Source: Ureibacillus aquaedulcis (lineage in GTDB: Bacteria; Bacillota; Bacilli; Bacillales_A; Planococcaceae). Taken from it: a stretch of DNA of 64,000 bases. The position numbers and the translations under genes were made by a program. Shown here in pieces: positions 54,985-64,000 of the stretch (its first letter is position 1; every line of letters starts with the position of its first letter). The notes below the pieces were generated by a model. That model searched no databases. It saw only the letters and a list, made by a program, of their open reading frames with translations, and was not told the DNA's origin. Location of the stretch: positions 496,001-560,000 of the forward strand of contig NZ_JAUHTQ010000001.1 in NCBI RefSeq assembly GCF_030418165.1, in the 5' to 3' direction.

Positions 54985-55109
54985 TTTAAGCATTTTCTTT
55001 TGAAGTAGAAGTTCGATACCTTACAATAAGGAATGAGATAAAAACTTCAAATTAGATAGAAATGAGAACAAGATTTAAAACTGTTCGTAGAGTAGAGGAG
55101 ATTTTTTTT

Positions 55110-56726
55110 ATGAGGCTGGAGCATATTGAAATACCAGTTAACAATAAATTGCTGGCTGATTATTGGTCGGGTAGTGAGCAATTACTTTCATTTTTTGACT
55201 ATAAATATGATGATGTAGCTTTTAAAACTCGCCATGATTACCTAAAATCAAAGCATTATTATAGCAAAGAGCTGAGTAATGTTATTCGTCAATATATGGA
55301 ACCGTTTGGTATTTCTAAAAAAGTAGAAGAAAATTTAACAGCTCTGGCAAATGGCTCGGTAGCTGTGGTCGGAGGGCAACAAGCCGGGATTTTAACTGGT
55401 CCCTTGTATTCTGTACACAAAGCCATTTCGGTTATTTTATTAGCGAAAGAGCAGAGCGTAAAATTAGGAGAAAAAGTTGTTCCGATTTTCTGGATTGCCG
55501 GAGAGGACCATGACTTGGATGAGATCAATCATACCTTTACGATTGTTAACGGTTCTATTAAGAAACGTTCATATAGTGAGCGTTCTAAATTAAAAACGAT
55601 GGCTTCGACAACACGCATTAATAAGGAAGAATTAAAAAGCTTAATAAGCACAATTTTCATAGACTATGGTGAAACTGAATATACCCATGATCTATATAAA
55701 GATTGTATAAAAGAACTGGAAGAAAGTGAAACCTTTACCGACTTTTTTGCGCGTTTAATGAATGATTTGTTCAATACGGAAGGTTTATTAATGATTGATG
55801 CAGCGTACGAGCCTTTTAGGGGACTCGAATCAGATTCATTTGTCAAAATAATCGAGAACAATGAGCAAATAGCAAAAGTGGTTGTTGAAAAGGAGAAACT
55901 TCTAAGCGGGGCTGGGTTTGGCAATCCAATCGATGCCAGTCTCGAGAATGCAAATCTTTTTTATGTACAAGAAGGCGAACGTTTTTTATTGGAAAGAAGC
56001 GAGAATTTCTACCAGGATGCTAGCGGGTTTATTCAATTATCCAGGGAGCAGCTAGTAGAGGTTGCAAAAAACAATCCGGAAAAGTTGAGCAATAATGTAG
56101 TAACCAGACCTCTTATGCAAGAGATGATGATACCGGTATTGGCTTTTGTTGGTGGGCCAGGTGAATTAGCTTATTGGGCGACGTTGAAGGATGCCTTCCA
56201 TGTTCTGGATTTAAAAATGCCTATTTTGGCACCAAGATTGAATATTACGCTGGTAGAACGAAAAATTGATCAGCTTCTTTCTACATACCAATTATCGATT
56301 CTAGATATTATTAATGGCAAAGCAAAGTCATTGAAATCAAAGTATATCGACAGTGTACAGGATACTGAAGCGAGACAGCAACTAGAGACTTTGAACTTGC
56401 TTGTGAAAGAGCAATATAAAAAGCTGGAGGCGCACTTGGAAACACAAAACATTGAACTTCAAGCGCTGGTAGACAAAAATAAACAGTATCATGAAAAACA
56501 GTTTGAGTATTTAAGCAGGAAGATTGAGCAGCAAGTATTGATCAAGCATGATAAAACGATTCGTCAATTTGAACTGCTGCAACTGGAAATCTATCCAAAC
56601 GACAGTCTGCAAGAGCGGGTCTATAATCCTTTCCAATATATGAATTACTATGGACCAACACTAATTCAGGATTTATGTTCACTTCCATTGGAAATTGCAA
56701 ATAAGCACTATGTAATCCATCTGTAA
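55110..56726 (+). CDS. bshC: BshC, bacillithiol synthesis cysteine-adding enzyme (YllA)
   Basis: 538 residues from the ATG at 55110 after AGAGGAG. A longer open frame from 55062 is rejected. The N-terminal Rossmann-like domain has NGSVAVVGGQQAGILTGPLY and FWIAGEDHDLDEINHT (HIGH-like GEDHD). FVGGPGELAYWATLKD is the third strong family motif. A long helical coiled coil at about 445-500 is followed by the C-terminal PLQERVYNP-like segment LQERVYNPFQYMNYYG. BshC joins cysteine to glucosaminyl-malate to give bacillithiol. As in B. subtilis (yllA), it lies directly upstream of mraZ. Confidence 0.95.
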   Translation: MRLEHIEIPVNNKLLADYWSGSEQLLSFFDYKYDDVAFKTRHDYLKSKHYYSKELSNVIRQYMEPFGISKKVEENLTALANGSVAVVGGQQAGILTGPLYSVHKAISVILLAKEQSVKLGEKVVPIFWIAGEDHDLDEINHTFTIVNGSIKKRSYSERSKLKTMASTTRINKEELKSLISTIFIDYGETEYTHDLYKDCIKELEESETFTDFFARLMNDLFNTEGLLMIDAAYEPFRGLESDSFVKIIENNEQIAKVVVEKEKLLSGAGFGNPIDASLENANLFYVQEGERFLLERSENFYQDASGFIQLSREQLVEVAKNNPEKLSNNVVTRPLMQEMMIPVLAFVGGPGELAYWATLKDAFHVLDLKMPILAPRLNITLVERKIDQLLSTYQLSILDIINGKAKSLKSKYIDSVQDTEARQQLETLNLLVKEQYKKLEAHLETQNIELQALVDKNKQYHEKQFEYLSRKIEQQVLIKHDKTIRQFELLQLEIYPNDSLQERVYNPFQYMNYYGPTLIQDLCSLPLEIANKHYVIHL

Positions 56727-56810
56727 TATTTGTAGTACGAGTTTAATGTGTTTGAGTAATTATACCTATAATGCATGTTGGAGCCCTTTGTATAGAGCTT
56801 TCGGTGCACT

Positions 56811-56847
56811 AAAAGAAGTCGTCTCAAAAAGAGATGACTTCTTTTTT
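56811..56847 (+). terminator. Terminator between bshC and mraZ
   Basis: AAAAGAAGTCGTCTC pairs with GAGATGACTTCTTTT around five A, with one G-T pair, and six T follow. Confidence 0.93.
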
Positions 56848-56930
56848 GTGCCAAATTACACAGCTTAAATAGTGTAGAAAAGTACTATATACACAAATTG
56901 TAAAAAGTAGTTAACAATCTCTTTAAATGT

Positions 56931-56975
56931 GTGGAGGAAAGTGGGGGAATGTGGTACATTATTTACTAAAGTGGG
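56931..56975 (+). promoter_or_regulatory. MraZ operator array upstream of mraZ
   Basis: GTGG boxes occur at 56931, 56941, 56951 and 56971: GTGGA, GTGGG, GTGGT, GTGGG. The first three are spaced exactly 10 bases apart and the fourth is two steps further. Two of the boxes lie in an AAAGTGGGG context, close to the AAAGTG-type repeats reported for mollicute MraZ. Octameric MraZ binds such direct repeats and represses its own operon. An extended -10 (TGG TACATT, 56952-56960) lies inside the array. Confidence 0.72.
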
Positions 56976-56984
56976 GTGAGTAGC

Positions 56985-57416
56985 ATGTTCATGGGAGAAT
57001 ATCAACATTCCGTTGATGCAAAAGGACGCCTTATTATACCTTCCAAATTTCGTGAAGATTTAGGGAATACTTTTGTCATAACACGCGGACTTGATAACTG
57101 TTTATTTGGATATCCTATGGATGAATGGCGAAAACTCGAGGAAAAATTAAAGGAATTACCAATGACAAAAAAAGATGCCCGCGCGTTTGCGAGGTTCTTC
57201 TTTTCTGGAGCAACAGAAGTTGAAATAGACAAGCAAGGTAGAATTAATATCCCATCCACTTTAGCTGCGTATGCAAAACTTGAAAAAGAATGCGTAGTTT
57301 TAGGTGTATCAAGTAAAATTGAAATTTGGGCTAAGGAATCTTGGGAATCATATTTCAACGAAGCTGAGGATTCTTTTAATGAAATAGCAGAAAATTTGAT
57401 TGGCTTTGACTTCTAG
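56985..57416 (+). CDS. mraZ: Transcriptional regulator MraZ
   Basis: 143 residues from the ATG at 56985. The GTG at 56976 is upstream of a better spacing. Two AbrB-like SpoVT modules repeat the DXXXR pattern: [20 protein letters not shown] at the start and [19 protein letters not shown] in the second half. The protein forms rings and binds GTGG-type direct repeats in front of its own gene. It is the first gene of the dcw cluster and is followed after 31 bases by rsmH. Confidence 0.96.
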   Translation: MFMGEYQHSVDAKGRLIIPSKFREDLGNTFVITRGLDNCLFGYPMDEWRKLEEKLKELPMTKKDARAFARFFFSGATEVEIDKQGRINIPSTLAAYAKLEKECVVLGVSSKIEIWAKESWESYFNEAEDSFNEIAENLIGFDF

Positions 57417-57447
57417 AAAAGTTGCCGCCAAGAAGGAGTAATGGTTA

Positions 57448-58392
57448 ATGTTCGATCACACAACCGTATTATTAAAAGAAACTGTTGATGGACTGAACAT
57501 CAATCCGCAGGGAATCTATGTGGATTGTACATTAGGTGGCGCTGGGCATAGCGAATACTTAGTACAGCAATTATCATCAGAAGGTCGACTTATTTGTTTC
57601 GACCAAGATACGACAGCAATTGAAAATGCAAAAGTACGTTTAGCAGATTATTTAGATCGAGTGACTTTCGTTCATTCGAATTTCCGTAATGTAAAAGAAG
57701 AATTGCAAAAAATTAATATTCAAAAAATTGATGGCATTCTATATGACTTAGGTGTCTCTTCGCCACAATTGGATACACCAGAGCGAGGATTTAGTTATCA
57801 TCATGATGCACCTTTAGATATGCGTATGGACCAAACAGCACCCCTTTCTGCTTTCCATGTGGTGAATGAATGGGCATACGAAGATTTAGTACGTATTTTT
57901 TTCCGTTATGGAGAAGAAAAATTCTCTAAGCAAATTGCACGCAAAATCGAAGAAGCAAGAAAAAATGCACCAATTGAAACGACTGGGCAACTGGTCGAAC
58001 TAATTAAAGAAGGAATCCCTGCGCCGGCTCGCAGAAAAGGCGGGCATCCAGCGAAAAGAGTATTTCAAGCAATTCGTATTGCAGTAAATGATGAATTGGG
58101 TGCTGCAGAAGATTCATTAGTGGATGCACTTAAGTTGTTAAAAGTGGGCGGAAGAATTAGCGTTATTACATTCCATTCGTTAGAGGACCGTTTGACAAAA
58201 TCTATTTTTAAAGAGGCTTCATCACTTCCAGAATTGCCGCCAGGGTTACCGGTAGTTCCTGATGAGTACAAGCCTACACTAAAATTAGTTACAAGAAAGC
58301 CGATTGTACCAACAGATGAGGAACTTGAAAAAAATAATCGTTCACGATCAGCAAAACTTAGAATTGCCGAGAAAATAAACGAGAAAGGATGA
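57448..58392 (+). CDS. rsmH: 16S rRNA (cytosine1402-N4)-methyltransferase RsmH (MraW)
   Basis: 314 residues. SAM motifs are [14 protein letters not shown] and [13 protein letters not shown]. The family-specific [37 protein letters not shown] and the catalytic-region [11 protein letters not shown] are all present. It methylates N4 of C1402 in the ribosome decoding centre. ftsL starts 7 bases after the stop. The ribosome site AAGGAG is well placed. Confidence 0.96.
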   Translation: MFDHTTVLLKETVDGLNINPQGIYVDCTLGGAGHSEYLVQQLSSEGRLICFDQDTTAIENAKVRLADYLDRVTFVHSNFRNVKEELQKINIQKIDGILYDLGVSSPQLDTPERGFSYHHDAPLDMRMDQTAPLSAFHVVNEWAYEDLVRIFFRYGEEKFSKQIARKIEEARKNAPIETTGQLVELIKEGIPAPARRKGGHPAKRVFQAIRIAVNDELGAAEDSLVDALKLLKVGGRISVITFHSLEDRLTKSIFKEASSLPELPPGLPVVPDEYKPTLKLVTRKPIVPTDEELEKNNRSRSAKLRIAEKINEKG

Positions 58393-58399
58393 CGATAAA

Positions 58400-58768
58400 A
58401 TGGCGGTACGAGCTAGGCAAAATTCCTATATTAGCCAACCTGTAAATCCCGAACAACAACAAGTTAAACAACAAAGTAGCAAAAGAAAGAAATCGATAAT
58501 TACAGCAAAAGAGAAAATGCTCTATATAGCTTTTGTAGTCATGGTTGCAGTTCTAGCAGTTACTATACTACATAAACAAAGTTCAATTCAGCAAACAACC
58601 ATGGATATACAACAGATCGAATCAGAGATTACAGAAATCGAAAAACAAAATGTGAATTTAAAAGTTCAAGTAAGTGAGCTATCAACCTATGAAAGAATCT
58701 GGGAGAAAGCAAAAGAACTCGGTTTAACACTTAATGAGAAAAATGTGAAGGTAGTGCCGGGAGAATGA
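58400..58768 (+). CDS. ftsL: Cell division protein FtsL
   Basis: 122 residues: a basic cytoplasmic head of about 40 residues, one membrane helix at about 43-62 and a coiled-coil outer part (QQTTMDIQQIESEITEIEKQ). These features and position between rsmH and pbpB identify FtsL. It works with DivIC and DivIB to activate the septal synthase. The stop overlaps the pbpB start by 4 bases (ATGA). Confidence 0.92.
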   Translation: MAVRARQNSYISQPVNPEQQQVKQQSSKRKKSIITAKEKMLYIAFVVMVAVLAVTILHKQSSIQQTTMDIQQIESEITEIEKQNVNLKVQVSELSTYERIWEKAKELGLTLNEKNVKVVPGE

Positions 58769-60990
58769 AAAAAAAGAGATTTCGATTCCAATGGGGAGCC
58801 TTTCTAATGTTAGTTATTTATGGAGGGCTCTTTTTTGCATTATTTATCCGCATTTTTTACATTCAGTCTACTGGTGAAGTAAAGGGACAGCAATTAGAAG
58901 CTAAAGCAGCAGCACTTTATGGGAAAGAAGCTGTCCTAAGCGCCGAACGCGGTAAAATCTTGGACCGCAATGGCGGGGTAATTGCGGAGGATACATTAAG
59001 TTATCGGCTGGTTGCCGTTGTAAACCCTGAAGCAACTACGGATTCTGATAAACCAAGACATGTAGTAGATCCTGAAAAAACGGCTAAAGTGTTGGCAAAA
59101 TATATACCGATGGAAGAGTCAGAGATTCATAAAATCTTAACCAAAAAACTCAGTGACGGCAGAACACCCTACCAGGTTGAATTTGGCGTTGCCGGTCGCA
59201 GTATAAGCCATGAGGTAATGACCGCCATTAAAAATGAAAAACTTGAGGGGATTACCTTTGTAAGCGACTCAAAACGGTACTATCCAAATGGTCCCTTTGC
59301 ATCGCATTTAATCGGCTTTGCACTAAAGGAAGAACAAGAGGATGGCAGTTTTAAAACAGTTGGGAAAATGGGATTGGAATATACGTACAATAAAGAGTTG
59401 ACAGGTAAGGATGGCTCAATGCAATACGAGAGTGATATATTTGGATACTTGCTTCCCAATAGCGAAAAAATGGTAACACCTGCAGAGAACGGGGATAATA
59501 TCTATCTGACTCTGGATAAAACGATTCAAAACTTCTTGGAAGAGTCAATGACGAATGTTTATAAAGAATACGATCCGGAATCGATGGTAGCAGTAGTTGC
59601 GGACGCAAAAACAGGCGAAATTTTAGCAATGTCCCAGCGCCCAACCTTTGATCCGGATACAAGGGAAGGGCTTGATTCATGGAATAACAATATCATTGAG
59701 TCGGTAATTGAACCCGGATCTACCATGAAAACTTTTACTCTAGCAACAGCGATAGAAACAGATAATTGGCATCCAAATGCTATTTATCAGTCAGGTTCTT
59801 ATACCTTGATGGACAGGACTATTCGAGACCATAATTTGAATGGGTGGGGGCCGATTACGTATTTAGAAGGATTCCAACGTTCATCGAACACCGCTATGGC
59901 AAATATGCTAGAATATATCGGCAATGATACTTTGATTGATTACTTTAAAAAATTTGGATTTGGAGAAAAGACGGGTATTGATTTACCTGGTGAAGCATCA
60001 GGTACCTTACTAACAAAATGGCCGATTAACTATGTCACAACGTCCTATGGACAAGGATCTACAGTAACACCCATTCAGCTTGTTCAAGCAATGACGGCAA
60101 TTGCGAATGATGGTGAAATGATGCAGCCATTTGTGATTGATAAAATCGTAGATTCCTCCACAGGTGAAGTGATTAAGGACGAGAAACCAACTGTCAAAGG
60201 AAAGCCCGTATCGAAAGAGACAGCAAAGCAAGTACGTGAAATTTTAGCTTCTACCGTTACTTCGGAAGCTGGAACTGCTAAGGGTTTTGCCATTGAGGGC
60301 TATGAAGTAGCCGGGAAAACCGGTACAGCATATATTCCAAGATCAGATGGGTCCGGCAGATACTTGACTGGTAATAAGAATAATTATTTATATTCATTTC
60401 TAGGAATGGCTCCTGCGGATGATCCACAATTAATTGTCTATGTTGCCGTAAAACAACCTAAACTAGAAGTGACGGAAGTCGGCTCTCAACCTGTCTCGGA
60501 AGTGTTTACTTCTGTCATGCAAAATAGCCTGAAGTATTTAAACATCAATCCTGAAGATGTTGCAGAAGCAGAAAAAACAACGATGAAGGATTATGTTGGT
60601 GAAAATGCTGAAAACGTTCAAACGGAGTTAATGAACCAAGGTGTTACACCAGTAGTGATTGGAGATGGCGGCAAGATTATTGCTCAATATCCCGAAAAAG
60701 ACCTATCAATGACCAAGGGAAGTATTGTCTTTTTGAAAACGGAAGGGTCAATTACTTTGCCTTCATTCGAAAATTGGTCCCTAAGAAATCTATTGGCTTA
60801 TAAAATGATGTCTGGGCTGACGATCGAAATAGTAGGAGAAGGATATGTTGAAAGTCAAAGTGTATCCGCTAATACAATAATTGAAAAAGGTTCCCCGATT
60901 GTTGTGCAATTAAGGACACCGGAAGAGATTTATTCTTCACCGCCTGTTGAAGAAACTCCTGCTGAAGGAGAAGAGTTACCGCAAGATTAA
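58765..60990 (+). CDS. pbpB: Septal penicillin-binding protein 2B (transpeptidase)
   Basis: 741 residues. One N-terminal helix (about 12-32) and a dimerisation domain (RGKILDRNGGVIAED) precede the transpeptidase domain. Its motifs are the catalytic Ser in EPGSTMKTF, SSNTAM and AGKTGTAY. Two C-terminal PASTA domains (about 600-725) precede a Glu/Pro-rich end. It cross-links septal peptidoglycan and partners with FtsW. It overlaps ftsL by 4 bases. Two PASTA repeats agree with B. subtilis Pbp2B. The gene ends 120 bases before spoVD, with no terminator seen between. Confidence 0.95.
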   Translation: MKKKRFRFQWGAFLMLVIYGGLFFALFIRIFYIQSTGEVKGQQLEAKAAALYGKEAVLSAERGKILDRNGGVIAEDTLSYRLVAVVNPEATTDSDKPRHVVDPEKTAKVLAKYIPMEESEIHKILTKKLSDGRTPYQVEFGVAGRSISHEVMTAIKNEKLEGITFVSDSKRYYPNGPFASHLIGFALKEEQEDGSFKTVGKMGLEYTYNKELTGKDGSMQYESDIFGYLLPNSEKMVTPAENGDNIYLTLDKTIQNFLEESMTNVYKEYDPESMVAVVADAKTGEILAMSQRPTFDPDTREGLDSWNNNIIESVIEPGSTMKTFTLATAIETDNWHPNAIYQSGSYTLMDRTIRDHNLNGWGPITYLEGFQRSSNTAMANMLEYIGNDTLIDYFKKFGFGEKTGIDLPGEASGTLLTKWPINYVTTSYGQGSTVTPIQLVQAMTAIANDGEMMQPFVIDKIVDSSTGEVIKDEKPTVKGKPVSKETAKQVREILASTVTSEAGTAKGFAIEGYEVAGKTGTAYIPRSDGSGRYLTGNKNNYLYSFLGMAPADDPQLIVYVAVKQPKLEVTEVGSQPVSEVFTSVMQNSLKYLNINPEDVAEAEKTTMKDYVGENAENVQTELMNQGVTPVVIGDGGKIIAQYPEKDLSMTKGSIVFLKTEGSITLPSFENWSLRNLLAYKMMSGLTIEIVGEGYVESQSVSANTIIEKGSPIVVQLRTPEEIYSSPPVEETPAEGEELPQD

Positions 60991-61056
60991 CTTTATTTTG
61001 CAAAATTACGATAGATTTTTGCGAAGTAAAGTTGGGCGATTTTGGCTAAATCATCC

Positions 61057-61085
61057 GAATAGAAATTGCTTTTAATTCATACTTT
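61057..61085 (+). promoter_or_regulatory. Candidate sigma-E promoter of spoVD
   Basis: GAATAGA (61057-61063), a 14-base spacer and CATACTTT (61078-61085). The -10 matches seven of eight positions of the sigma-E consensus CATACANT, and the -35 has the central ATA of KMATATT. The start codon is 25 bases further on, behind GAGGTG. B. subtilis spoVD is a sigma-E gene. Confidence 0.55.
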
Positions 61086-61110
61086 GTTAAAAACGAGGTG
61101 TGAATAGTAG

Positions 61111-63027
61111 ATGAAGTGGATTTCTACCATTTCAAAAAATCGCTTAAAGTTAATTGTTTATGGGTTTATTCTTTTTGGTATCGCTGTTGTTATCCGGTTA
61201 TTTTATGTACAAGTCATTCAGCATGATGAGCTGACAAAACTGGCGAAAGAAAACTGGGATCGGGAGATTCCTTTTGCTTCAGAAAGAGGGGAAATCCTGG
61301 ACCGTAATGGGGAAGTCATTGTTACAAATAAATTAGCCCCAACTCTTTATTTTATGCCTGCACAGAACGATAATATTGAAGAAGCGGCAAAGCAAATTGC
61401 TTCAGTATTAGGTCTTGATGCACAAAAGTTGTATGAGAAAATGAACACACGAGAATATTTAGTTAAACTTGAAAAAAATATTACGTACGAACAAGCAGTT
61501 AAAATTCAAAGTCTCAAAATAGGCGGGCTATATAGCGGTGCCGATTATATCAGACATTATCCTTATGGAGACTTATTATCACGATTTATAGGATTTACCG
61601 GCTACGACACACAAGGGCTTGCAGGTATTGAATATCAATATGATAAAGTATTAACTTCCAAGCAAGCAGCAATTCGACTCTATACCGATGCACAAGGGAA
61701 TTCCTTGCCTCATGTGGATGATGAATGGCGTGAGGGAGATCAAGGTGCAACTGTAGAGTTAACGATTGATTTGGAAGTCCAAAAGGTTGTCGAAAGAGAA
61801 TTATCGCAAGCCATGGAAAAATATGATGCGGATCAAGCATTAGCAATCGCCATGAATGTTAATACTGGTGAAATATTAGGATTATCTTCTTATCCTACAT
61901 ATGATCCCGCTAATTTTACTGATGTAGATCAATCAATCTATAACCGAAATTTGCCCGTTTGGATGACCTATGAGCCTGGGTCTACATTCAAAATTATTAC
62001 ATTAAGTGCAGCACTTGAAGAAAAAGTTGTAGATTTAGATAAAGATACATTTTTTGACAAGGGATATACTATGGTGGAAGATACCCGCTTACGTTGTTGG
62101 AAGCGGGAGGGGCATGGTCAAGAAACGTTTTTGCAAGTCGTAGAAAATTCCTGTAATCCAGGCTTTATTGAGCTTGGGCAGCGAGTTGGTTCTGAGAAGC
62201 TTTTACAATATATAAAAGATTTTGGCTTTGGTAAACCTACTGGCTCCAATATTCCAGGGGAAGCATCGGGAATTCTTTTTTCTGAAGAAAACTTTGGTCC
62301 CGTCGAACACGCTACAACCTCCTTTGGTCAAGGGATTGCTGTTACTCCAATCCAACAGGTTCAAGCAGTAGCTGCTGCCGTAAATGGCGGCAAGTTATAT
62401 ACGCCTTATGTGGTATCAAGAGTCGTCGATCCCGAAACCGGCAAGACAATTTCTGAAACGAAGCCGGAAATGAAGAGTACGGTAATAAGTGAAGAAACAT
62501 CAGCAGAAGTTCGGAGAGCCTTGGAATCGGTTGTTGCCAATGGTTCTGGTAGACAAGCTTTTCGGGATGGTCTTCGAATCGGGGGTAAAACAGGAACGGC
62601 ACAAAAAGCAGTGGATGGCCGCTATAAAGATGGTGAGTATATCGTATCATTTATAGGATTTGCTCCAGCAGATAACCCGGAAGTCGTAGTTTATGTGGCG
62701 ATCGATAATCCAAAAAGCGCTACTGTTTTTGGTAGTACGATTGCTGCGCCAATCGTTGGACAAATTATTGAGGATATTGCACCTACAGTCGGAATTGAAG
62801 TAAATCGTGAAGGCCAGATGGAAAAGCAATATCGTTGGGGAGATCCAATAACTGACCGAGTACCTAATTTGGTTGGCTATTCCGTAGATGAATTGGCGAA
62901 ATTGCAGTATCCATTTAAAATGGAGCTGCACGGAGAAGGGACAATTATAAAAGCACAATTGCCTGAACCGGACAATATACTTGAACAAGATGGCACAATA
63001 CATCTTTATCTAGATGAAAAAAATTAA
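61111..63027 (+). CDS. spoVD: Stage V sporulation protein D (SpoVD), spore-cortex penicillin-binding protein
   Basis: 638 residues. One helix (about 11-31) is followed by the dimerisation domain (SERGEILDRNGEVIVTNK). Transpeptidase motifs are the catalytic Ser in EPGSTFKII, the SCN equivalent in ENSCNPGFIE, and GGKTGTAQK. One C-terminal PASTA domain (about 580-635) ends the protein. The two cysteines in the LRCWKREGHG and NSCNPG region match those of B. subtilis SpoVD that StoA keeps reduced. It builds spore cortex in the mother cell. Normally murE follows; here mraY follows after 84 bases. Confidence 0.94.
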   Translation: MKWISTISKNRLKLIVYGFILFGIAVVIRLFYVQVIQHDELTKLAKENWDREIPFASERGEILDRNGEVIVTNKLAPTLYFMPAQNDNIEEAAKQIASVLGLDAQKLYEKMNTREYLVKLEKNITYEQAVKIQSLKIGGLYSGADYIRHYPYGDLLSRFIGFTGYDTQGLAGIEYQYDKVLTSKQAAIRLYTDAQGNSLPHVDDEWREGDQGATVELTIDLEVQKVVERELSQAMEKYDADQALAIAMNVNTGEILGLSSYPTYDPANFTDVDQSIYNRNLPVWMTYEPGSTFKIITLSAALEEKVVDLDKDTFFDKGYTMVEDTRLRCWKREGHGQETFLQVVENSCNPGFIELGQRVGSEKLLQYIKDFGFGKPTGSNIPGEASGILFSEENFGPVEHATTSFGQGIAVTPIQQVQAVAAAVNGGKLYTPYVVSRVVDPETGKTISETKPEMKSTVISEETSAEVRRALESVVANGSGRQAFRDGLRIGGKTGTAQKAVDGRYKDGEYIVSFIGFAPADNPEVVVYVAIDNPKSATVFGSTIAAPIVGQIIEDIAPTVGIEVNREGQMEKQYRWGDPITDRVPNLVGYSVDELAKLQYPFKMELHGEGTIIKAQLPEPDNILEQDGTIHLYLDEKN

Positions 63028-63111
63028 TTATTAACTTCTTAGTTTAAATGCTGAACATAGATTTTAGAGTAGTACTAAAGAAGAATGAACAGAAATTAGA
63101 GGAGATCTAAC

Positions 63112-64000
63112 ATGACAATCACAACAACAATAACCATTCTAGCAATTTCATTTATCGTTTCTGTGGTTTTAGCACCGATATTCATCCCGATACTTCGTCG
63201 ATTGAAGTTTGGACAGAGTATTCGGGAAGAAGGTCCACAATCACATATGAAAAAAGCTGGAACTCCAACGATGGGGGGCATAATTTTTTTAATTTCGATA
63301 ATTGCTACAACGGTAATTGTTGGAAATATGTCTGACATATTTACGACGCAAACTGTCGTGATCATACTAGTCTTAGCTGGATTTGGTTTGATTGGATTTT
63401 TAGATGACGGCATTAAAGTAATTTTGAAACGAAATTTAGGATTAACATCCCTGCAAAAGTTAATTGGTCAAATTATCATCTCCATCGCAGCATTTCTATT
63501 ATTGCGACTTGGTTCTTTCGATACGTCAATTAGTGTACCATTCACCGATTGGTCGGTTGATTTAGGAATATTATATGTCGGATTTTTAATTTTCTGGTTG
63601 GTCGGCTTCTCAAATGCGGTTAATTTGACGGATGGACTGGATGGGCTTGTTGCTGGGACAGCATCAATTGCGTTTACAGCATTCGGAGTAATCGCATTAT
63701 TTAATGAACAAGCCGATGTAGCATTATTTACATTTGCAGTAACGGGTGCACTTTTAGGGTTTTTGATTTTCAATGCAAATCCTGCAAAGGTGTTTATGGG
63801 TGATACGGGATCCCTTGCTTTAGGTGGATCCCTTGCACTTGTATCCGTTCTTGTAAAAGCCGAGTTGCTTCTATTATTAGTAGGATTAGTTTTTGTTATC
63901 GAAACATTATCGGTTATCCTGCAGGTAGCGAGTTTTAAATTACGGGGGAAACGCATTTTTAAAATGAGTCCAATCCATCACCATTTTGAATTGTCTGGTT
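63112..64000 (+). CDS. mraY: Phospho-N-acetylmuramoyl-pentapeptide transferase MraY (5' part)
   Basis: 296 codons are visible and the gene continues past the window end. The ATG at 63112 follows AGAGGAG. Family motifs are [27 protein letters not shown] with the metal-binding [36 protein letters not shown], and MSPIHHHFE at the very end, with the His triad. It joins UDP-MurNAc-pentapeptide to undecaprenyl phosphate, making lipid I. No membrane helix is disturbed by frameshift. The missing murE upstream is the notable feature of this stretch. Confidence 0.96.
   Translation, partial: MTITTTITILAISFIVSVVLAPIFIPILRRLKFGQSIREEGPQSHMKKAGTPTMGGIIFLISIIATTVIVGNMSDIFTTQTVVIILVLAGFGLIGFLDDGIKVILKRNLGLTSLQKLIGQIIISIAAFLLLRLGSFDTSISVPFTDWSVDLGILYVGFLIFWLVGFSNAVNLTDGLDGLVAGTASIAFTAFGVIALFNEQADVALFTFAVTGALLGFLIFNANPAKVFMGDTGSLALGGSLALVSVLVKAELLLLLVGLVFVIETLSVILQVASFKLRGKRIFKMSPIHHHFELSG

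Overview
The window is 64 kb of a low-GC, Gram-positive, spore-forming genome. It carries spoVD, gerR (ylbO) and ylbJ for sporulation, bshC for bacillithiol, a pyruvate carboxylase, and AGGAGG-type ribosome sites with frequent TTG and GTG starts. Gene order follows the Bacillus subtilis block pdh - speA - ykt - typA/yla - ftsW - pycA - cta - ylb - dcw. The protein sequences and several gene losses and insertions look more like the Planococcaceae/Caryophanaceae (Lysinibacillus/Solibacillus type) than B. subtilis. The genus is not proven from the sequence. I see no rRNA, tRNA, CRISPR array, phage or transposase gene.

Layout. 1-4.2 kb: the pyruvate dehydrogenase operon pdhABCD, with pdhA cut by the window edge. 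4.2-11.6 kb: a carbon-source module, made of a CitS/CitT-like two-component system, a tripartite tricarboxylate transporter (tctC, tctB, tctA) behind a consensus CcpA (cre) site, and a CidA/LrgB pair. 11.6-18.4 kb: speA-type decarboxylase, nitronate monooxygenase family enzyme, yktA, an FAD oxidoreductase, yktB, ykzI, suhB and ylaF. 18.5-29.8 kb: typA, ylaH, an ABC importer of the thiamine-precursor/sulfonate class, ylaI, an unknown gene, ylaN, ftsW and pycA. 30-38.3 kb: heme A synthase ctaA, a 1.2 kb gene-free gap where ctaB is normally found, ctaCDEF, ctaG, a ctaM-like DUF420 gene and yugN. 38.4-55 kb: ylbC, a displaced MurE-family ligase, ricF, a glycerophosphodiesterase, ylbG, a strongly folded repeat element, two poorly characterised genes, rsmD, coaD, ylbJ, ylbL, tmcAL, yceD-rpmF, a degenerate 51-bp tandem repeat, an enoyl-CoA hydratase, gerR and panE. 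55-64 kb: bshC and the dcw cluster mraZ, rsmH, ftsL, pbpB, spoVD and mraY (cut by the window end).

How the genes work together. Pyruvate is the hub of the metabolic part: PDH oxidises it, PycA carboxylates it, the CidA/LrgB pair may move it, and the Tct system takes up a carboxylate whose use should be glucose-repressed through cre. The cta block assembles an aa3-type oxidase, with ResD-like boxes upstream of ctaA. The dcw block builds septal and spore wall.

Points most worth checking: murE is missing from its usual place between spoVD and mraY, while a divergent DNPR-type MurE homologue stands alone at 39.7 kb; ctaB is missing from the cta block; a 310-bp element of eight hairpins lies at 43.5 kb; GTGG boxes at exact 10-bp steps lie in front of mraZ; and a sigma-E-like promoter precedes spoVD. 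I did not find a clearly new multi-gene system. Most of the window is conserved housekeeping DNA.
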